DNA of 64,000 bases from Buxus sempervirens (taxonomy: Eukaryota; Streptophyta; Magnoliopsida; Buxales; Buxaceae), in contig OX387193.1 of assembly GCA_947561395.2 (NCBI GenBank), forward strand, positions 9,176,001 through 9,240,000, written 5' to 3'. A program made the position numbers and the translations under genes. Below are positions 1-12,433 of the stretch, in pieces. A model generated the notes under the pieces. That model was not told the origin of the DNA. It worked only from the letters and a program-made list of their open reading frames with translations, and ran no database searches. Each line of letters starts with the position of its first letter. Position 1 is the first letter of the stretch.

Positions 1-262
1 TTAAAATTAATAATACTTTTTTAAAACAATTGAGAATCAGTGTCATTTTACTATTACGAAGAATTTCTTCCAAAAATACCTTCAAAAGACTTGTAAACCT
101 CACTTTTAAATGAGTGAAAAGGTTTTCAAAGTCTTTTGATAGCATTGTCGGAATACTGATTCTTGATTATTTAAAAAAGTGTGATTAATTCCCAATTTTC
201 AGGAATTTGCCCACTAAATATGAATTATTTTTAAAAAATTGCACTAAAAACCAATTTTCCCG
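1..262. mobile_element. Mutator-type MITE, cut by the window edge
   Basis: This is the right-hand part of a repeat that recurs at 7366-7720, 52890-53249 and in part at about 10110-10262. Shared landmarks are the block around 61-130 with CAAAAGACTT and GTGAAAAGGTTTTCAAAG and the terminal ACTAAAAACCAATTTTCCC at 243-261. The copy at 52890 has a 9-bp target duplication, which assigns the family to Mutator-like MITEs. No coding capacity is visible. The left end lies outside the window. Confidence 0.75.
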
Positions 263-620
263 GGCAAGGAATACCAAAACAACCTGAAATCAGATGGGTT
301 TGGGTATAGGGCTGGGGACCATGCTAGGTCCAACTGTAGATGTGGATCACATTTCCCCAATAAGGCTATAGTTGTGGATCTAAGGACCACAAATATCTCT
401 TCATACACCTGAGACCTACTGGCCTTTTGTGGCTGTGTCACTCAATAGGCCAAAACTTCCCCTCCACTCCTTCCCCAGCCAAAAGATTCATAGTACCATG
501 TTAGCTTTTCTCAATACAGCTGATAACTGCTTACACTCAAAACTACTAGCATCTTAGTATTCAACAGCTTCCATTATACTACTCTATTAGAGAAATCTAC
601 TATCAGACTGGTATTTAGAG
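263..620. other. Intergenic, nothing recognised
   Basis: Short open frames only, with no protein similarity that I recognise and no clear repeat structure. Confidence 0.5.
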
Positions 621-1496
621 AAGGCGCTTTTTGCATCCAAATCTTTAAATTATGATATATTTATATTTTTATCCTCTTTTTTTTTATATCAATATCCTGC
701 TTTTTACCCTAATCATTGCAATTGTAACCCTAATGTTATAATCGGTTAATATTTGTTGTTTATTTTTTTAAATGACCAAAATAACCTTCAATAAAATAAA
801 AATTATTTTGTAATTATCCCCTTTTATCATCTTCTAATCTCACTGTTATCCATGTACTATTATATCTGTTACATCTATAACCTAGGTAATTGATATTAAA
901 GGAAAATAAATGATCAATTATGAGGGAGGGGGGATCTTTCTCTTAGTAATGAAAGTGTTTCTAGTGGAGAAAAATAAATTAGTATTTTATTACTTTTTTA
1001 CAATCTCTTTGAAAAAAGACATTTTAATCATTCCAAGAAGATAAACTACGGACAGTTGATTCTCATTGATTCTCATTGACATTGACATTCTTTCGGCTCC
1101 CTCCTCTTCGGCCCCTTAGAGGATTAGGCCCATTATAAACCAGATTCTGTTGCTCTGTAACTCTTTCGATTGTTTTTTGTTCGTGCATACTTTCAGGGAG
1201 GGCAATCAAGTAGCCGATTGTTTGGCGAACTTTGCCCTCGATGCTTACTCTTGTGTGTGGCTGCGTCCTCCCCCTTTCCTCTCGTTGTTGTTGTTTGATG
1301 ATGCGAGGGGGCGGAGTTCGGTGCGTTCTATTTCTTAATAAAGGTTGGTCCGTTGATTATCAAAAAAAAAAAAAGATAATGGTAGGGTATGACTGCAATG
1401 ATTATATTAAATAAATGGGTATACATAAAAATATTAAAAATGAGAGGATATAAATGTAAATGAGTAATTTTATAGGGACATAGGTGCAAAAGCCCT
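621..1496. mobile_element. Non-autonomous element with AAGGGCTTTTTGCATCC-type ends, interrupted by a LINE tail
   Basis: The left end (AAGGCGCTTTTTGCATCC) and right end (TAGGTGCAAAAGCCCTT) are inverted repeats. The flanks match the element at 7873-8401 in order: TTTTTAAATGACCAAAATAA near 760, and the GGATATAAATGTAAAT stretch near 1445. A foreign block of about 280 bp (about 1090-1374) interrupts the match and is annotated separately. The superfamily is not assigned because no clean target duplication was found. Confidence 0.65.
1090..1374 (+). mobile_element. 5'-truncated LINE tail with RNase H-like C-terminus and poly(A)
   Basis: From about 1117 the frame reads a segment ending in HTFREGNQVADCLA (about 1180-1225), the characteristic end of the RNase H-like domain (RVT_3 type) of plant non-LTR retrotransposons and their relatives. 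An upstream TAG at 1117 shows it is not a live gene. A TTAATAAAGG signal near 1335 is followed by a run of 13 A at 1362-1374, as at a LINE 3' end. Only the last 80 or so codons of the polyprotein survive. It sits inside another repeat, so the insertion is the younger event. The exact 5' boundary is uncertain. Confidence 0.75.
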
Positions 1497-1877
1497 TGAA
1501 ATGCATGTCAATTTAATGCAGATAAACAATGCAGGAAACCTTGTTGTCAAAGCAGAGTTACAATCTCATTGCACAAGAGATGAAACTTGGTTATGGGATG
1601 CCATTGCTATAGAAATTGGGTGAATAATAATCAGTACATAAACTGTAAGGAGAAAAGAATGACAGATCCCCCCAACAATCTAAATTACAAGGATTCTATG
1701 GGGGACATAGTACAACTTTGGGCAAGGAAAAATAACATTTCAAAATCACAGAAAATTCATACTGGTAACACTCATTCTAAAACCTAAAACACCTATAACT
1801 GTAAACATCACCCAAGCAACCCATGCTACCAGAAGCACTACCAGCAGAGATTATACAGTTCTATCAGCTGCAATGTT

Positions 1878-4800
1878 TTAATGGAAAACAAAGATTGCAA
1901 CGAAAAGCACCACAGGCAGAGCGAAGAATAGCTTTGAACTTCCACCTTTGATTGACATTGCAGATGATTCCTGCGGCCTATAAACAAAAGGTGGTTTAAG
2001 GCGGATTGTTGAAGACGATTAAATAAAAATATGCAGTTAATATTTAAAGGTTTATATACATACTTCTGCTTGGATTTGAGGGCACCACAAAAGAGGGCAT
2101 TATCTGGTATTGGCAATTCGGTTGTGTTAGCCTCAGGATTAACAATCCTGACATATGTTTCTTGGCCAAGATACCATCTGTCTAGGTTTTCTGTTCTCAG
2201 GTTCCACACTCCAACATTATCAAGAGAGATCAGTATTGCTGTCCATGCTCCGGGGAAAACCTACAAAGAGCAGCAATAGAAGAATACGTGAAGAAACAAA
2301 ATCATAATTTGACTCCAAATGTATATATCTTATAGATGATGAACCTCAGCTATGATAGACCTCCATGCTTCCATCAAAAGTGTTTAATATGCAAACAATA
2401 ATGATGTTTGTGTCAAGAAATTATACCAACAACTGAAATCCTGACCATTTGAAAACTAACTAATAGTGCATCATTAAAACTACGAAATAGTCGAGACATC
2501 CATAAACAGTGTATATTTAGGTATGTTGGATTATGATCCACCCATGCATAATGCGAACAAACAATTTAAGAAGAATTGCATAACTTGTCAAGACATAGAT
2601 ATTTAATTTCTAAAATAAGGTTCATAGATCCAAGAAAGTGACAGCTCTGGATGCTTTTGCTACATGACCAGAAAAGGAGTAAGGGGACCCAAAAAAAAAA
2701 CCCACACACACACACTAAGGGGTGAGGACGAAGATAAGCACATGTAGAGGATAAAAAGTTTTCAGAAACAGACCTGTACTGTAGAACGAGCAACTGCATC
2801 CCACTTATTATACGATCCCCTGCTGTTATTTGTCCATTCCCCATAATCCATCCTGCACCAAATAAAAATCCTACTATTATCACAAATGGAAATATAAGTA
2901 CCATGATTGCATTCTATAAAGGTGTAGGCACAAGTGAAAAACAGGGAAGATAATGAATCCCTACCCAACCACAAAGAATGCATAACCGTCCATGTGATAG
3001 CTCTGCATTACAGTATCATTGTTCTGTAGTATGACTTCTATAAATCCCTTATATGTTGCATTGATCACTGATGTTTCCATCCTGGGTGGCTCAGCAAGTG
3101 ATCCATTAGGGAAATCAAGCTTGTAAACTCCCCCTACATGAAACTCATCAGCAAGTTTTATTGGAGTCTCAGGATTGACAAATGAGATCCCATTGAGTGT
3201 AAAATGCCGTTTCGCATTAATCATGACGGCTGGCTTGTTCTTCAACATATATACATCAGTCACATTGATTGAACCATACCTAAAAGATCCCTGTGGGTTA
3301 GGGCGAGCACCACTAGCAGAAACATTCCACCTGACCAATTTGGAAATGGAACTGTCAGTCAGGGAGACCTTAAAAACAAAAATTGAACTTCCTTCCTTCC
3401 AAAGTACTATTGTCATTAAGATTGGTAATGCCTATCCATACAAGAAACCACATGAACAAACCTGATGGATCTTGCCTGGTTCATCGAAAATGACTTGTCA
3501 TACTGATCGTTTGGTGGGTCTGGAAGAGGACCAGTTGCATTTCCCTTTGAATTGGTATAGTGCAAGATGGAAACACCAGTAACCCTTTTCCAAAGTGATT
3601 CATTCACGAACCTAGCACTTGCAACAATGTAGTAATCTGTACTTGCATTCTGATCCATGTTAACCAAAAAAGAATAAGACTGTCCAACATGTATATCTAA
3701 GTTTGTATAATTTTGTTGAATTGTGTATGATCCCTCCGTCTCAGCAAGAAGCAAATTATGGTTCTGAATCCTGAAGTTCAAACTAGTTGAGATTCCAACA
3801 TTGTGTACACGAATGCGGTAAGTTTTACCTGTCAAACGTCATGTAATAGTTAACTTTAAGCTCAAACTGGTCCAGTGCAAGCCTAAATGGAAAAGTCTAA
3901 GTTACATACTAATATGACTAGAAAAATGTGATAATTAGAATATTACAATAACAAAGAATAAATATACAATAAAGACTCATCAATCATAAATTTCCAATTC
4001 TGGTGTGTGTGCTCCAGATAATTGCAATCTGATGATCAACCATCAGATCAGTAGTATTTTCTGCACCATTTTTCATGGAGTAAATATTTCCTAAATTATA
4101 TGGATACATAGATTAAAATGGAATAGAAGTATTCCGCTCTATTATTAGGATGCATTAAGAAAGGCCTCAAGGGAAATCCAAAGCCATCCAGTAAATTTTT
4201 ATGTAAGTTACCATCAAGTTTAAGAAGTTCAATGAATTCAAAATCATCAATTTGGTGGATCAACTTAGATGGATGACAGCAAAAATTATGCACAAATGGT
4301 AAACTAATGTTTACTCATTTTTTTATGATCAGGAAACCACATGCAGGGACTAGGTCCAAATATAACCATCCAATGGCTTAATAAGATGCTAAGTTCTTTA
4401 AGGGGATAAAAAGACAAAGAAAATAAAAATAAAAATGTAACAACTATAAATTATTTTGCCCTAAAAATTTATTGCAAAAATTACCTGGTTGGACTTCAAT
4501 AGTTTCATAAGGAATGCCATCTGGAACCAGTGTGGTATTGTATCTGAAAGGACCCTTCCCATTAATGAGAACTCCATCAGGCATCCCAAGGTCATTTCCA
4601 TCGTCAAGGGTCTGTCTCAGCTCCTACAATTCAAAGGGGAAGCAAGCCAGATGTATTGTTTTACTCTTAATTCCTATAACTAAAACTGGAATTACGACAT
4701 AATTAGATATTGAAATCCCAGACTCCAATATGCTCTGATCATGCTTAAAACTAAACATTGATCATGAATCAACAACTAACCGTATGATTTCGGGTGTACC

Positions 4801-5699
4801 AGTCACCAATAAAGATGGTTATATCCCCATATGGAGTTGCAAAAGGAACTGGTATCACAGGCCTGTTAGTTATGATAAAACCGCCATAGCCACCCGCTGC
4901 TCTCTGAAAATTGAGCGACGGGAAGTAAAAGAAGCTTCCAATCTGATCCTTAAGTTGAAACTGGTATGACCATTTCCAACCTGCAGGGATAGGACAATTG
5001 GTGCCTGGGACACCATCTTGCCACGAATTTCGCCTTTGCTGAACGCCAACCCTGTACAATTAACAACCAAAAGTCCTCATCAAATCAAATCGCCACCCAA
5101 AATCAAACATAATTTTCCAACTAAATCGAGTTGAGAAAGAAGATATATGGTGAATCCTACCAAGTAAACAGAAGATCTTCATCCAAATTATTTGTTATGT
5201 TAACAACAACATTATCGTTAGTAGTCACATTAATGGTAGGACCCGGAAACACGCCATTAATCGCTATAACCTGCAATACAAAGAAAGAACATTGAGAATA
5301 CCAGAAACCCATCCCACTTAAGCATTGATGAAACCAGATTATCAGACTAAACTGCAAGTAGAATTCGAAGCAACGATTACAACAAACGAAACAAGAACAA
5401 AACCAAAACATTAAAAGCACAAAACCCAGATGAGAAAATTCAGCTGTTTAAGAAAAGATCGAAGATCATAATCACACCACCCCTTAACTAATACAGAAAA
5501 GTAAGACAACCACAGATGAGAATACCTACTAGCAGAGGAAAAGAATAGTATCCGAATACAAAACCTGTTGTTCAACGCCCAACGGAGCGACAGTGATGTA
5601 TGAAACATCCCATACGTGAGAAGGATCAGCGCCGAAACAGAGGCTTGTAAATAAAATAATGTGGGTTAAGAACAGAACAAAAACCCGAAACAGTGCCAT
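1878..5699 (-). CDS. SKS (SKU5-like): SKU5-like (SKS family) GPI-anchored multicopper-oxidase-like protein
   Basis: A cell-surface cupredoxin-fold protein of the SKU5/SKS family, known from directional growth and wall expansion rather than proven oxidase activity. Exons, 5' to 3' on the minus strand: 5565-5699, 5161-5270, 4781-5051, 4485-4623, 3462-3828, 2965-3330, 2774-2852, 2064-2260, 1878-1977. All junctions are GT-AG, phases close, and the product is 587 aa, the length of Arabidopsis SKU5. Residues 1-23 form a signal peptide. Family hallmarks include GVQQRRNSWQDG, DQIGSFFYFPSLNFQRA, DDGNDLGMPDGVLING and MDGYAFFVVGMDYGEW. The last exon ends in a small-residue stretch plus a hydrophobic tail (LFFALPVVLFVAIFVFH), a GPI-attachment signal. 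Where true multicopper oxidases carry HWHG and HCHxxxH copper motifs, this protein reads TWVGVQQ and NLRTENLDRWY, so trinuclear copper chemistry is unlikely. Several N-glycosylation sequons are present. The start is the only ATG that gives the signal peptide. Confidence 0.93.
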
Positions 5700-6012
5700 G
5701 AATGGATCTGTTACAACACTTACAGCCGTTTTTCAGTTCTGTACTTGGACCCTTTTACATTATCGAGACAGAGAGAGAGACAGAGACGGAGAAGAGAAGA
5801 CCAGAGAGAGAGAGAGAAGAGCTCTAAGGCGGACAAACAGAAAGCCGGCAAATTTCTTATTTTAAAGCTTAGTATGAGCCGAGGAGGAGTCACACAAACT
5901 GACACTGCTGGGTACAGCAGAGATATTACAAAACGGCTAGGGCTTTTTGTCTTTGTTTGTTGCACTGAAAAACCAATTTTTTAGGGCTTTAGAATTTCAA
6001 ATGGAAAGTACC

Positions 6013-6023
6013 CATTTATATAA
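6013..6023 (-). promoter_or_regulatory. Probable TATA box of the SKU5-like gene
   Basis: The minus strand reads TTATATAAATGG, about 315 bp upstream of the ATG at 5699. The interval between is GA/CT-rich (5770-5820), as is common in plant 5' untranslated leaders. Position-based inference. Confidence 0.5.
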
Positions 6024-6401
6024 CTTCCTTATTTGAGAGTCGATGACTCCGAGGCGAATGGAGCTTATGGAAACCAAGATACTCTGGCAGTCTAAACGTT
6101 CCCATTTTCACGAAGCAAAACCTCCTCACCTGCACGACGGGACCTACATGTGGGTCCGACCCTATTCTGGTCTGGTCTCATTCCCCTGTTTTTACGGACC
6201 ACGCGGTTCCGTGCAATATAGGAAGCCTGCAGCGACTGAACAAGACAACCGTATTCCTACCAAAAGGAGGAAGAAAACAGTAATGGCAGGTGGGTCACAG
6301 TAATTACGCTTATAATTTGAGATTCTACGCCTTCTACTTCTTTTATATCCTTTTGTTTTTTCTCTTTTAGAATAGACCCGCATGTTTTGGCATGTACATA
6401 T

Positions 6402-6919
6402 TTAGGGTGCAACTCGGTCCGGTTAAAACTGAACCTGAACCGATCCAAACCGACTTCGGTTCGGTTCGGTTTTGGTCCAAAAATTCCTAAACCAAACTAG
6501 GTCGGTTTGGTTTTGGATTTTATGTTCGGTTAAACCGAATCGAACCCGAACCGAATTCATGTATTTCCTTAAACCGAACCGAATTCATATATATATTATA
6601 ATATATAATCTATGTTTTATATATATATATATATATATAATACAATATATGTTAAACTTTTAAAATGTATCTTTAAACTTTAAGGATATTACAAAAAAAA
6701 CCTTTGTTTGAGATAAGAATATATTAGTCTAACCCGAACCGAACCGAATAGTTTTCATGTAGTTCGATTCGGTTCGGTTCGGTTTTTTTTATATATTTTC
6801 GGTTCGGTTTTCGGTTTAGTTGGTTCAATTTTCAATTCGGTTCAGTTAACTACATATATTTTCGGTTTGGTCTTGGGTTGACATCAACCCGGACCGAACC
6901 GAACCAAGTTGCACCCCTA
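6402..6919. mobile_element. hAT-type non-autonomous element built from GGTTCGGTT motifs
   Basis: The ends are inverted repeats (TTAGGGTGCAAC on the left, GTTGCACCCCTA on the right). They are flanked by an imperfect 8-bp duplication, GTACATAT at 6394-6401 and GTACATAG at 6920-6927, the size expected for hAT transposition. The subterminal regions are filled with CGGTTCGGTT/AACCGAACCG motifs in both orientations around an AT microsatellite centre. No transposase is present. Confidence 0.82.
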
Positions 6920-7365
6920 GTACATAGTGCATACGTATCTCCCTAACACAGCGTGATTGTTACTACAAGAGACATTGCAAACTCACAAGATTGGCATATG
7001 GAGCATTTATTTTTTCATAAAAAGGACTTTCTTACATTTTCAAAAAGAAAAAAATGCTTCATGATTGACTGCTTTACGTGACAGCATCTCTCTCACATAA
7101 TTTGGTATAGAATTGGAGATAATTTTAAACCAAGCTTACATGGAAAACAATGTAAACTTGTATATTTTACTAATTCATTTGGGGCTTGGCTTGTTAAAAC
7201 TCGAATCTATTACTATGTACAATTGCAATGAAATAAATATTATTTGTTAAAAAATATGTTATATGGTACCATGATTAAAAAATATATTTTTAAAATTTAA
7301 AATAAATATTTCTAATGTTATAGTTCCTAGAATTCCTTCTAAATATATATTTTACTTATCCAACT

Positions 7366-7720
7366 GGGGAAGTTGGTTTTAAGTGATACTTTTTCAAAAT
7401 AATTCAGATTCAATCGCTCAAATCTTGATAATTGAGAATTAATGATACTTTTTAAAAAATAGTTGAGATCATTTCACTGTTCATAATGTTTTTTTCCAAA
7501 AATGCCCTCAAAAGACTTTGAAAACCTTTTCACTCATTTTGTTACAAGTGAGATTTGCAAGTCTTTTGAGGGTATTTTTGTAAGAAATTCTTCATGAATG
7601 GTAAACTAAAACTAATTCTCAATTATTTTAAAAAATTATCACTATTCTCAATTTTCCAAGAATTGAGCAACTGAATTTGAGATATTTTGAAAAATATCAT
7701 CACTTAAAACCAAATTTCCA
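7366..7720. mobile_element. Mutator-type MITE, full copy
   Basis: A 355-bp copy of the family at 1-262 and 52890-53249. The ends are imperfect inverted repeats: GGGGAAGTTGGTTTTAAGTG on the left, CACTTAAAACCAAATTTCC on the right. Flanking 9-mers TATCCAACT (7357-7365) and TATCCAATG (7721-7729) match at 7 of 9 positions, consistent with an aged 9-bp target duplication. Non-coding. Confidence 0.8.
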
Positions 7721-7872
7721 TATCCAATGTGTGAGCTTATGAAGAATAAGTCTAGGCCAAACATGGGGCTAGAAAATCCTAGTAAGTCTTTGAACTTCAC
7801 TAAAGTTCTACCAGTCCATTATCGAGTTATGAAAAGCTTGATTTGAGTTACATAAATTCCTATATTTCATTC

Positions 7873-8401
7873 AAGGGCTTTTTACATCCATGTCCTTACG
7901 TTATATTATATTTGCATGTATGCCCTCTTGTTTTCAATATTTGTATTTATATCCCTCTATTTTATATAACCGTTTCAATCATACCCCTGGCATTAAAGTC
8001 CATTAAATTTTATTATTTATTTTTATTAAATGACCAAAGTAACCTTTGATAAAGTAAAAATATTTTGTATTTATCCTCTTATATTCTTATAAATTCATTT
8101 ATGTACTTACATTATTATATTTATTGCATATATACTTTAAATCATTAATATTAATTTGTTTAATTAATAATATTTCATATGAATTCCACCTAGACCCATA
8201 TTCATTTGCATATGTAATAAACTTTTAGAAGGTTAATTTAGTCATTTAATAAAAAAAATAACAAAAGTTAATGGAATTTGACATTAGGGGTACATCTGCA
8301 ACAATTATGCTAAATGGAGAGGTATAAATATAAATACTTAAAAAAAGTGGATATAGATGTAAATATACCATAATGTAGGGGTATAGATGCAAAAAGCCCT
8401 T
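7873..8401. mobile_element. Non-autonomous element with AAGGGCTTTTTACATCC ends, uninterrupted copy
   Basis: Terminal inverted repeats AAGGGCTTTTTACATCC (left) and ATGCAAAAAGCCCTT (right) bound 529 bp of AT-rich DNA with no open frame. It is the intact counterpart of 621-1496 and shows what that copy looked like before the LINE tail landed. A short direct repeat TTCATT overlaps both edges and may be the target duplication. Confidence 0.7.
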
Positions 8402-9970
8402 CATTTAACTATGGATATGCATTTTAAATTGCGTCAACATCAAAACGATCGATTTCTGAGTTGAAAACTACATTGGCACAATAGGTCATTTTCTGATAAT
8501 TGGTAACTCCAATAGAACAAGTGCAACCATTAAGTGTGACTTAGCTAGTGGCCAGATGGAAAGAAACGGAAAACGGGTATTTCTAACTCCAATAGAACAA
8601 GTGCAACCATTAAGTGTGTCTTTCTTTCTTTCTTATTTTTAAATTATTTGTTTCTAGTTGCATTCCTATTCTACTTGTAATCATGCTGACTTAACATATT
8701 CTTAGCTAAGGTTTGGATGATGAATTAGGACGTACATGGGAATAAAGTTATAGTGCTCAACCCATTATTCACTGTTATTATGCTTTGTGGCTTGAGCAAA
8801 ATAATTACAATCATCAATGTAATAGAAAGGTATGTGTCCATCATCTACTACCTACCACTTAAACTTATTAAAATAATACCATTTAGACCATGACAATCAT
8901 ACCTCATGAAGACAAACTAATTTGGTTGGGGTGAGATGCTGTCCTTAATTAGCCGCTCTTCTCTCCAAGTCAAAGCTTGTTGATATCTTACCAACCAATG
9001 GGAAGAAGATTATAATCAAATCTTAAGAAAGATTAATGGTTCACTAACAATGATTGAAAATTTTACCTTTAGCAATAGAAAATATATCTATCTAAATGCT
9101 CTTGTTCTCTTGTCGCTAGCATGCTTTAGTATGTTTCATTATTGTGCTTGTAAGCTGTAGTGCTTTTATTCTTCATCATCTGACTCCTCCATCAAGTGGA
9201 GGCTTGGATGTCCGGGAACCTCAGGTCTTCTTTCCTTCTTCCTTTCTTCTTTCTTGTTTTCTTTCAATTATTCTTGATTTCTCATTTTTTCTTAATTAAT
9301 TTTTCCCTTTCTTTGAACTTTGTCAATATTAATCATATGCATTTGTTGCAAAAATGAACATTTGACAGCATGCAATGAAAGACAAATTAAAGAGGCTAAA
9401 GAAACAAAGGAAGAAAGAAAGAAGAATTGGGATTGCTTGATGGTAAGTATGACTGCCTATGTGAGGTTCTCTATTGGTTGAAGAAGCAAACCCATGAGAT
9501 TGCAATCGGTGCCAAAAGAGAAAATTTTGTAGCATGCAAGTGGATGCTTTGTAAAAATTTGGCCTCTTTTTTACGCTCCGTTAAGGTTTAACTTTCATTA
9601 CTTGTCAAATAGATGCCTAGAGAGGGGCAAGAGGGATTTTGTCTTCCTAGAAATAGCAGAGCCCTCCCAAGCGACCCAAATAAGAGCCTGAACTTTAGTT
9701 TGGGCTTTAGTTTTTGATCTAGGCTTCTATTTAGACTTGACTTTTAGTTGAGTTTAGAAAGCCCAGCGCTGCTTTATATTATTATTATTATTATATAAAG
9801 CAGAAGACCCCCTCTTTTCTGCTGTCCTTCTATACCTGAAAATGCTCTTCCATTTTTTTTCATATTTTACTCCAACATCCAGGTTGTTAACACCATGTGT
9901 ATACTATCATAACCAACTGCCCAATTTGTTTATTTATTTATTTTTTTGCTACAAGCATAGTGTGTGCATT
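8402..9970. other. Intergenic, one partial tandem repeat
   Basis: No gene recognised. TAACTCCAATAGAACAAGTG with its following 15 bases occurs at 8504 and again at 8584, an 80-bp-spaced duplication. Pyrimidine-rich tracts lie at 9225-9320, and an ATT microsatellite at about 9777-9795. Confidence 0.5.
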
Positions 9971-10109
9971 CTCTTCCAGGTGAAAATTTTCTGGGAAAAT
10001 TTTTTCTTTTCCCTGTTTTTTTTTTTTGGTGTTTTGAAGTAACATAAAAATATTTTCTAGAATGTTTTCCCTCTTTTATTTTCGGCCTAGAAAGAACATT
10101 TAACAAAAA

Positions 10110-10262
10110 TTACGGGCATTTCTGGAAGAAACTCAACGTAAACATAAAATGACACTAAGTTCTCAATTATTTTAAAATGATATCATTATTATTCAATTAT
10201 TGAAAATCACCTAACTGAATCTGAGTTATTTTTTAAAATATATCACTTAAACCTAATTTTCC
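10110..10262. mobile_element. Partial copy of the Mutator-type MITE (right half)
   Basis: The sequence from AAAATGACACTAAGTTCTCAA near 10145 to the end ACTTAAACCTAATTTTCC at 10245-10262 aligns with the right halves of the copies at 7366 and 52890. The left half is missing. It lies inside a repeat-rich stretch with GGAAAATTTTC-type motifs (about 9975-10820) that may be another element, not resolved. Confidence 0.6.
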
Positions 10263-10834
10263 TTTGATAATTTCCGAAAAGCCCCTCCCCTTCGGATTCA
10301 CATCCCCTACAGCAAATGCTGTATGCACCTTACACCCCCTCACATTCAATGGGGGGCCCACCATACATTTGAGGGCCCCACCATTCATTTGTGAGGGGTT
10401 GTCTACAACATGCGCTGTAGACGATGCCCTTCCCTCCCATTCTTGTCTTATCTCTATCACACTTCCTCTATCCACTACGAAACTAATACTTGAAAAAGAA
10501 GAATGTTGTTGACACACCATGTTGGGTTGCCATCCACTGCTGAACCACTACTAGATTTATATAGCTTGGGGAACTGGGAAGGGAGGGAGAGTTGTCGTTG
10601 AGCTCTTGTAGAGGCTAGAGAATGTGGTTGTTGAGTGTGAAGCCCGTTCTATTTTTTTCTGGAAAATAATTTCCACCAAAAACCAGTAGAAGCTATTTTC
10701 CTCGATTTTTTCAATAGTCAGGGAATATTTTACCATATTTTTTATTGTTTTTTGAAAACAAACATGTGGAAAATTTTAAACTTCTAGAAAATATTTTTTT
10801 TCCTCCTTTTTCCGGTGAAACAAACACAACCTTA

Positions 10835-11182
10835 AGTTGTTTGATAGGGTTTTTGAAAGTTTGATTTTAAAATCAAATACTAAAATCTACCCAAAAATCA
10901 CAATCCTCTTTTTATGGGTTTCTATAGATTTTGGTACTTAAAAATGGTGGGCCCCACTTGGACACAAACATTAAAGAGCTACTAATGATGGTGGGTCCCA
11001 CTTGTACACAAGTACTAAGGAGCTATTAATGGTGGTGGGTCCCACTTAAACAAGGTGCTAAAATCCAAAGCATCCAAACAAGATTTTGGATTCTAACAAT
11101 GAGCATTTACAATCTTGATTTTCAAAATCCAAATTATTATCTAGAATCCACAATCTAGAAGCCGTACCAAACGACCCCTTAG
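10835..11182. mobile_element. MITE with degenerate TTGTTTGGTA-type ends and internal tandem repeats
   Basis: The left end AAGTTGTTTGATAGGG and the right end GTACCAAACGACCCCTTAG are degenerate inverted repeats flanked by TTA. Inside, a unit beginning GGTGGGxCCCACTT is repeated three times (about 10944-11047). Size and flanks suggest a Tourist/Harbinger-type MITE, but the superfamily is inferred. Confidence 0.55.
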
Positions 11183-11223
11183 TTTATATGTATATGAAAG
11201 TCGTTAGATTCATTTTACTCTAA

Positions 11224-12161
11224 GGGTACGTTTGGATTGCAGGAATTGAAGGGTGAGAATTGGAATTGGGATATAACAATTGAAATTCTAGCGTTTGGTT
11301 GACCAATTCTCACAAGAATTGGGATTCACGTGCGAAATTTTGTGGCTGAATTCACGCGAAACACGAGAATTGTGAATCAGACCGGGAAGGTGTTTTTTCT
11401 AATTCTCGTGTGATTTAAACACGAACTGGTCGTCCTTACTCCTTATAGGTTTGCTTTCTCTCTCTCTCTCTTAGCTCGATGTCTATTTGTCCAGCGTGCG
11501 ATCATTGCAATGACTGGTGACTGAAAGCTCTTCGGCCGAAGAATTAAGCTCTTTGATCGTTGACGGCCGTTTTCGGGCCATGTGATCATATTTCCCGCCT
11601 CTATGCACAATAGCTCTCAGACTGTTGGTTTCTTACGTTTGGCTTCTTCCAATCTACAACTTCTCCCTCACTTTCCAGCAACTGCAATCTTTTCCGAACA
11701 ACAATTGGACGGAATCCACCATGCGGCATTTGTAGAAAGGCCAAAAAGAGAGAGAGAGAGGGGCGAAGGGGTACCTGTCATTCTCTTCTCTTATCTTTCT
11801 CTTTCTCCATTTGTTAGCAGGTTTATCCGCCGCCGGTAGCATGAGAGACATCATTCTTCATTTTGTAACTTCTCTACTGAACAAAGAGGATGTAAGGAGA
11901 CACGAGCCCCTTCTTTTTGTTTAAGTGGGATGGAGCACGTGTCCTCCATCCTTACTTTTCTAATAAAACTAAAAAAACAACTGAAACAAAACAAAGAAAA
12001 ATAAGATTTGTTGAAGGAATTAAAATCAAATTTTAAGTAAATTTCGTATCTCAACCAAACACAAAAATCTTAATATTTATAAATTTAAATTCTTTAGATT
12101 TTAAATTCATGTATATTAGAATTCTCGCGAACGTTTGAATTCTTGCGATCCAAACGTACCC
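11224..12161. mobile_element. PIF/Harbinger-like non-autonomous element (938 bp)
   Basis: The ends are GGGTACGTTTGGATTGCAGG and CTTGCGATCCAAACGTACCC, inverted repeats with few mismatches. TAA lies on each side (11221-11223 and 12162-12164), the 3-bp duplication used by PIF/Harbinger elements. The interior repeats GAATTC/AATTCT-rich subterminal motifs and has no transposase. The short open frames at 11582-12054 show nothing recognisable. Confidence 0.72.
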
Positions 12162-12433
12162 TAAATGCTTTTATCATGACATCTTTTAAGCGTAGAATTG
12201 ATATACCTATAAGAAATATTTTAATTTAAAATAGTAATTTGAACATGAAGTTTTCAAAGATAAATGGTGATTTAAAAAATAATAGAAGACAGCATGCTTG
12301 TAGGTTGCTAGGTGACTTTTGTGAATTACCTTCACATATGAGAGTCAATCTTTAAGTTGGTGACATCTTAAAACCTACATTTAGTTTGGTTTGAGCTGCC
12401 CCGAACTCAAAAAATAACATTTGGTCTAAGTAT

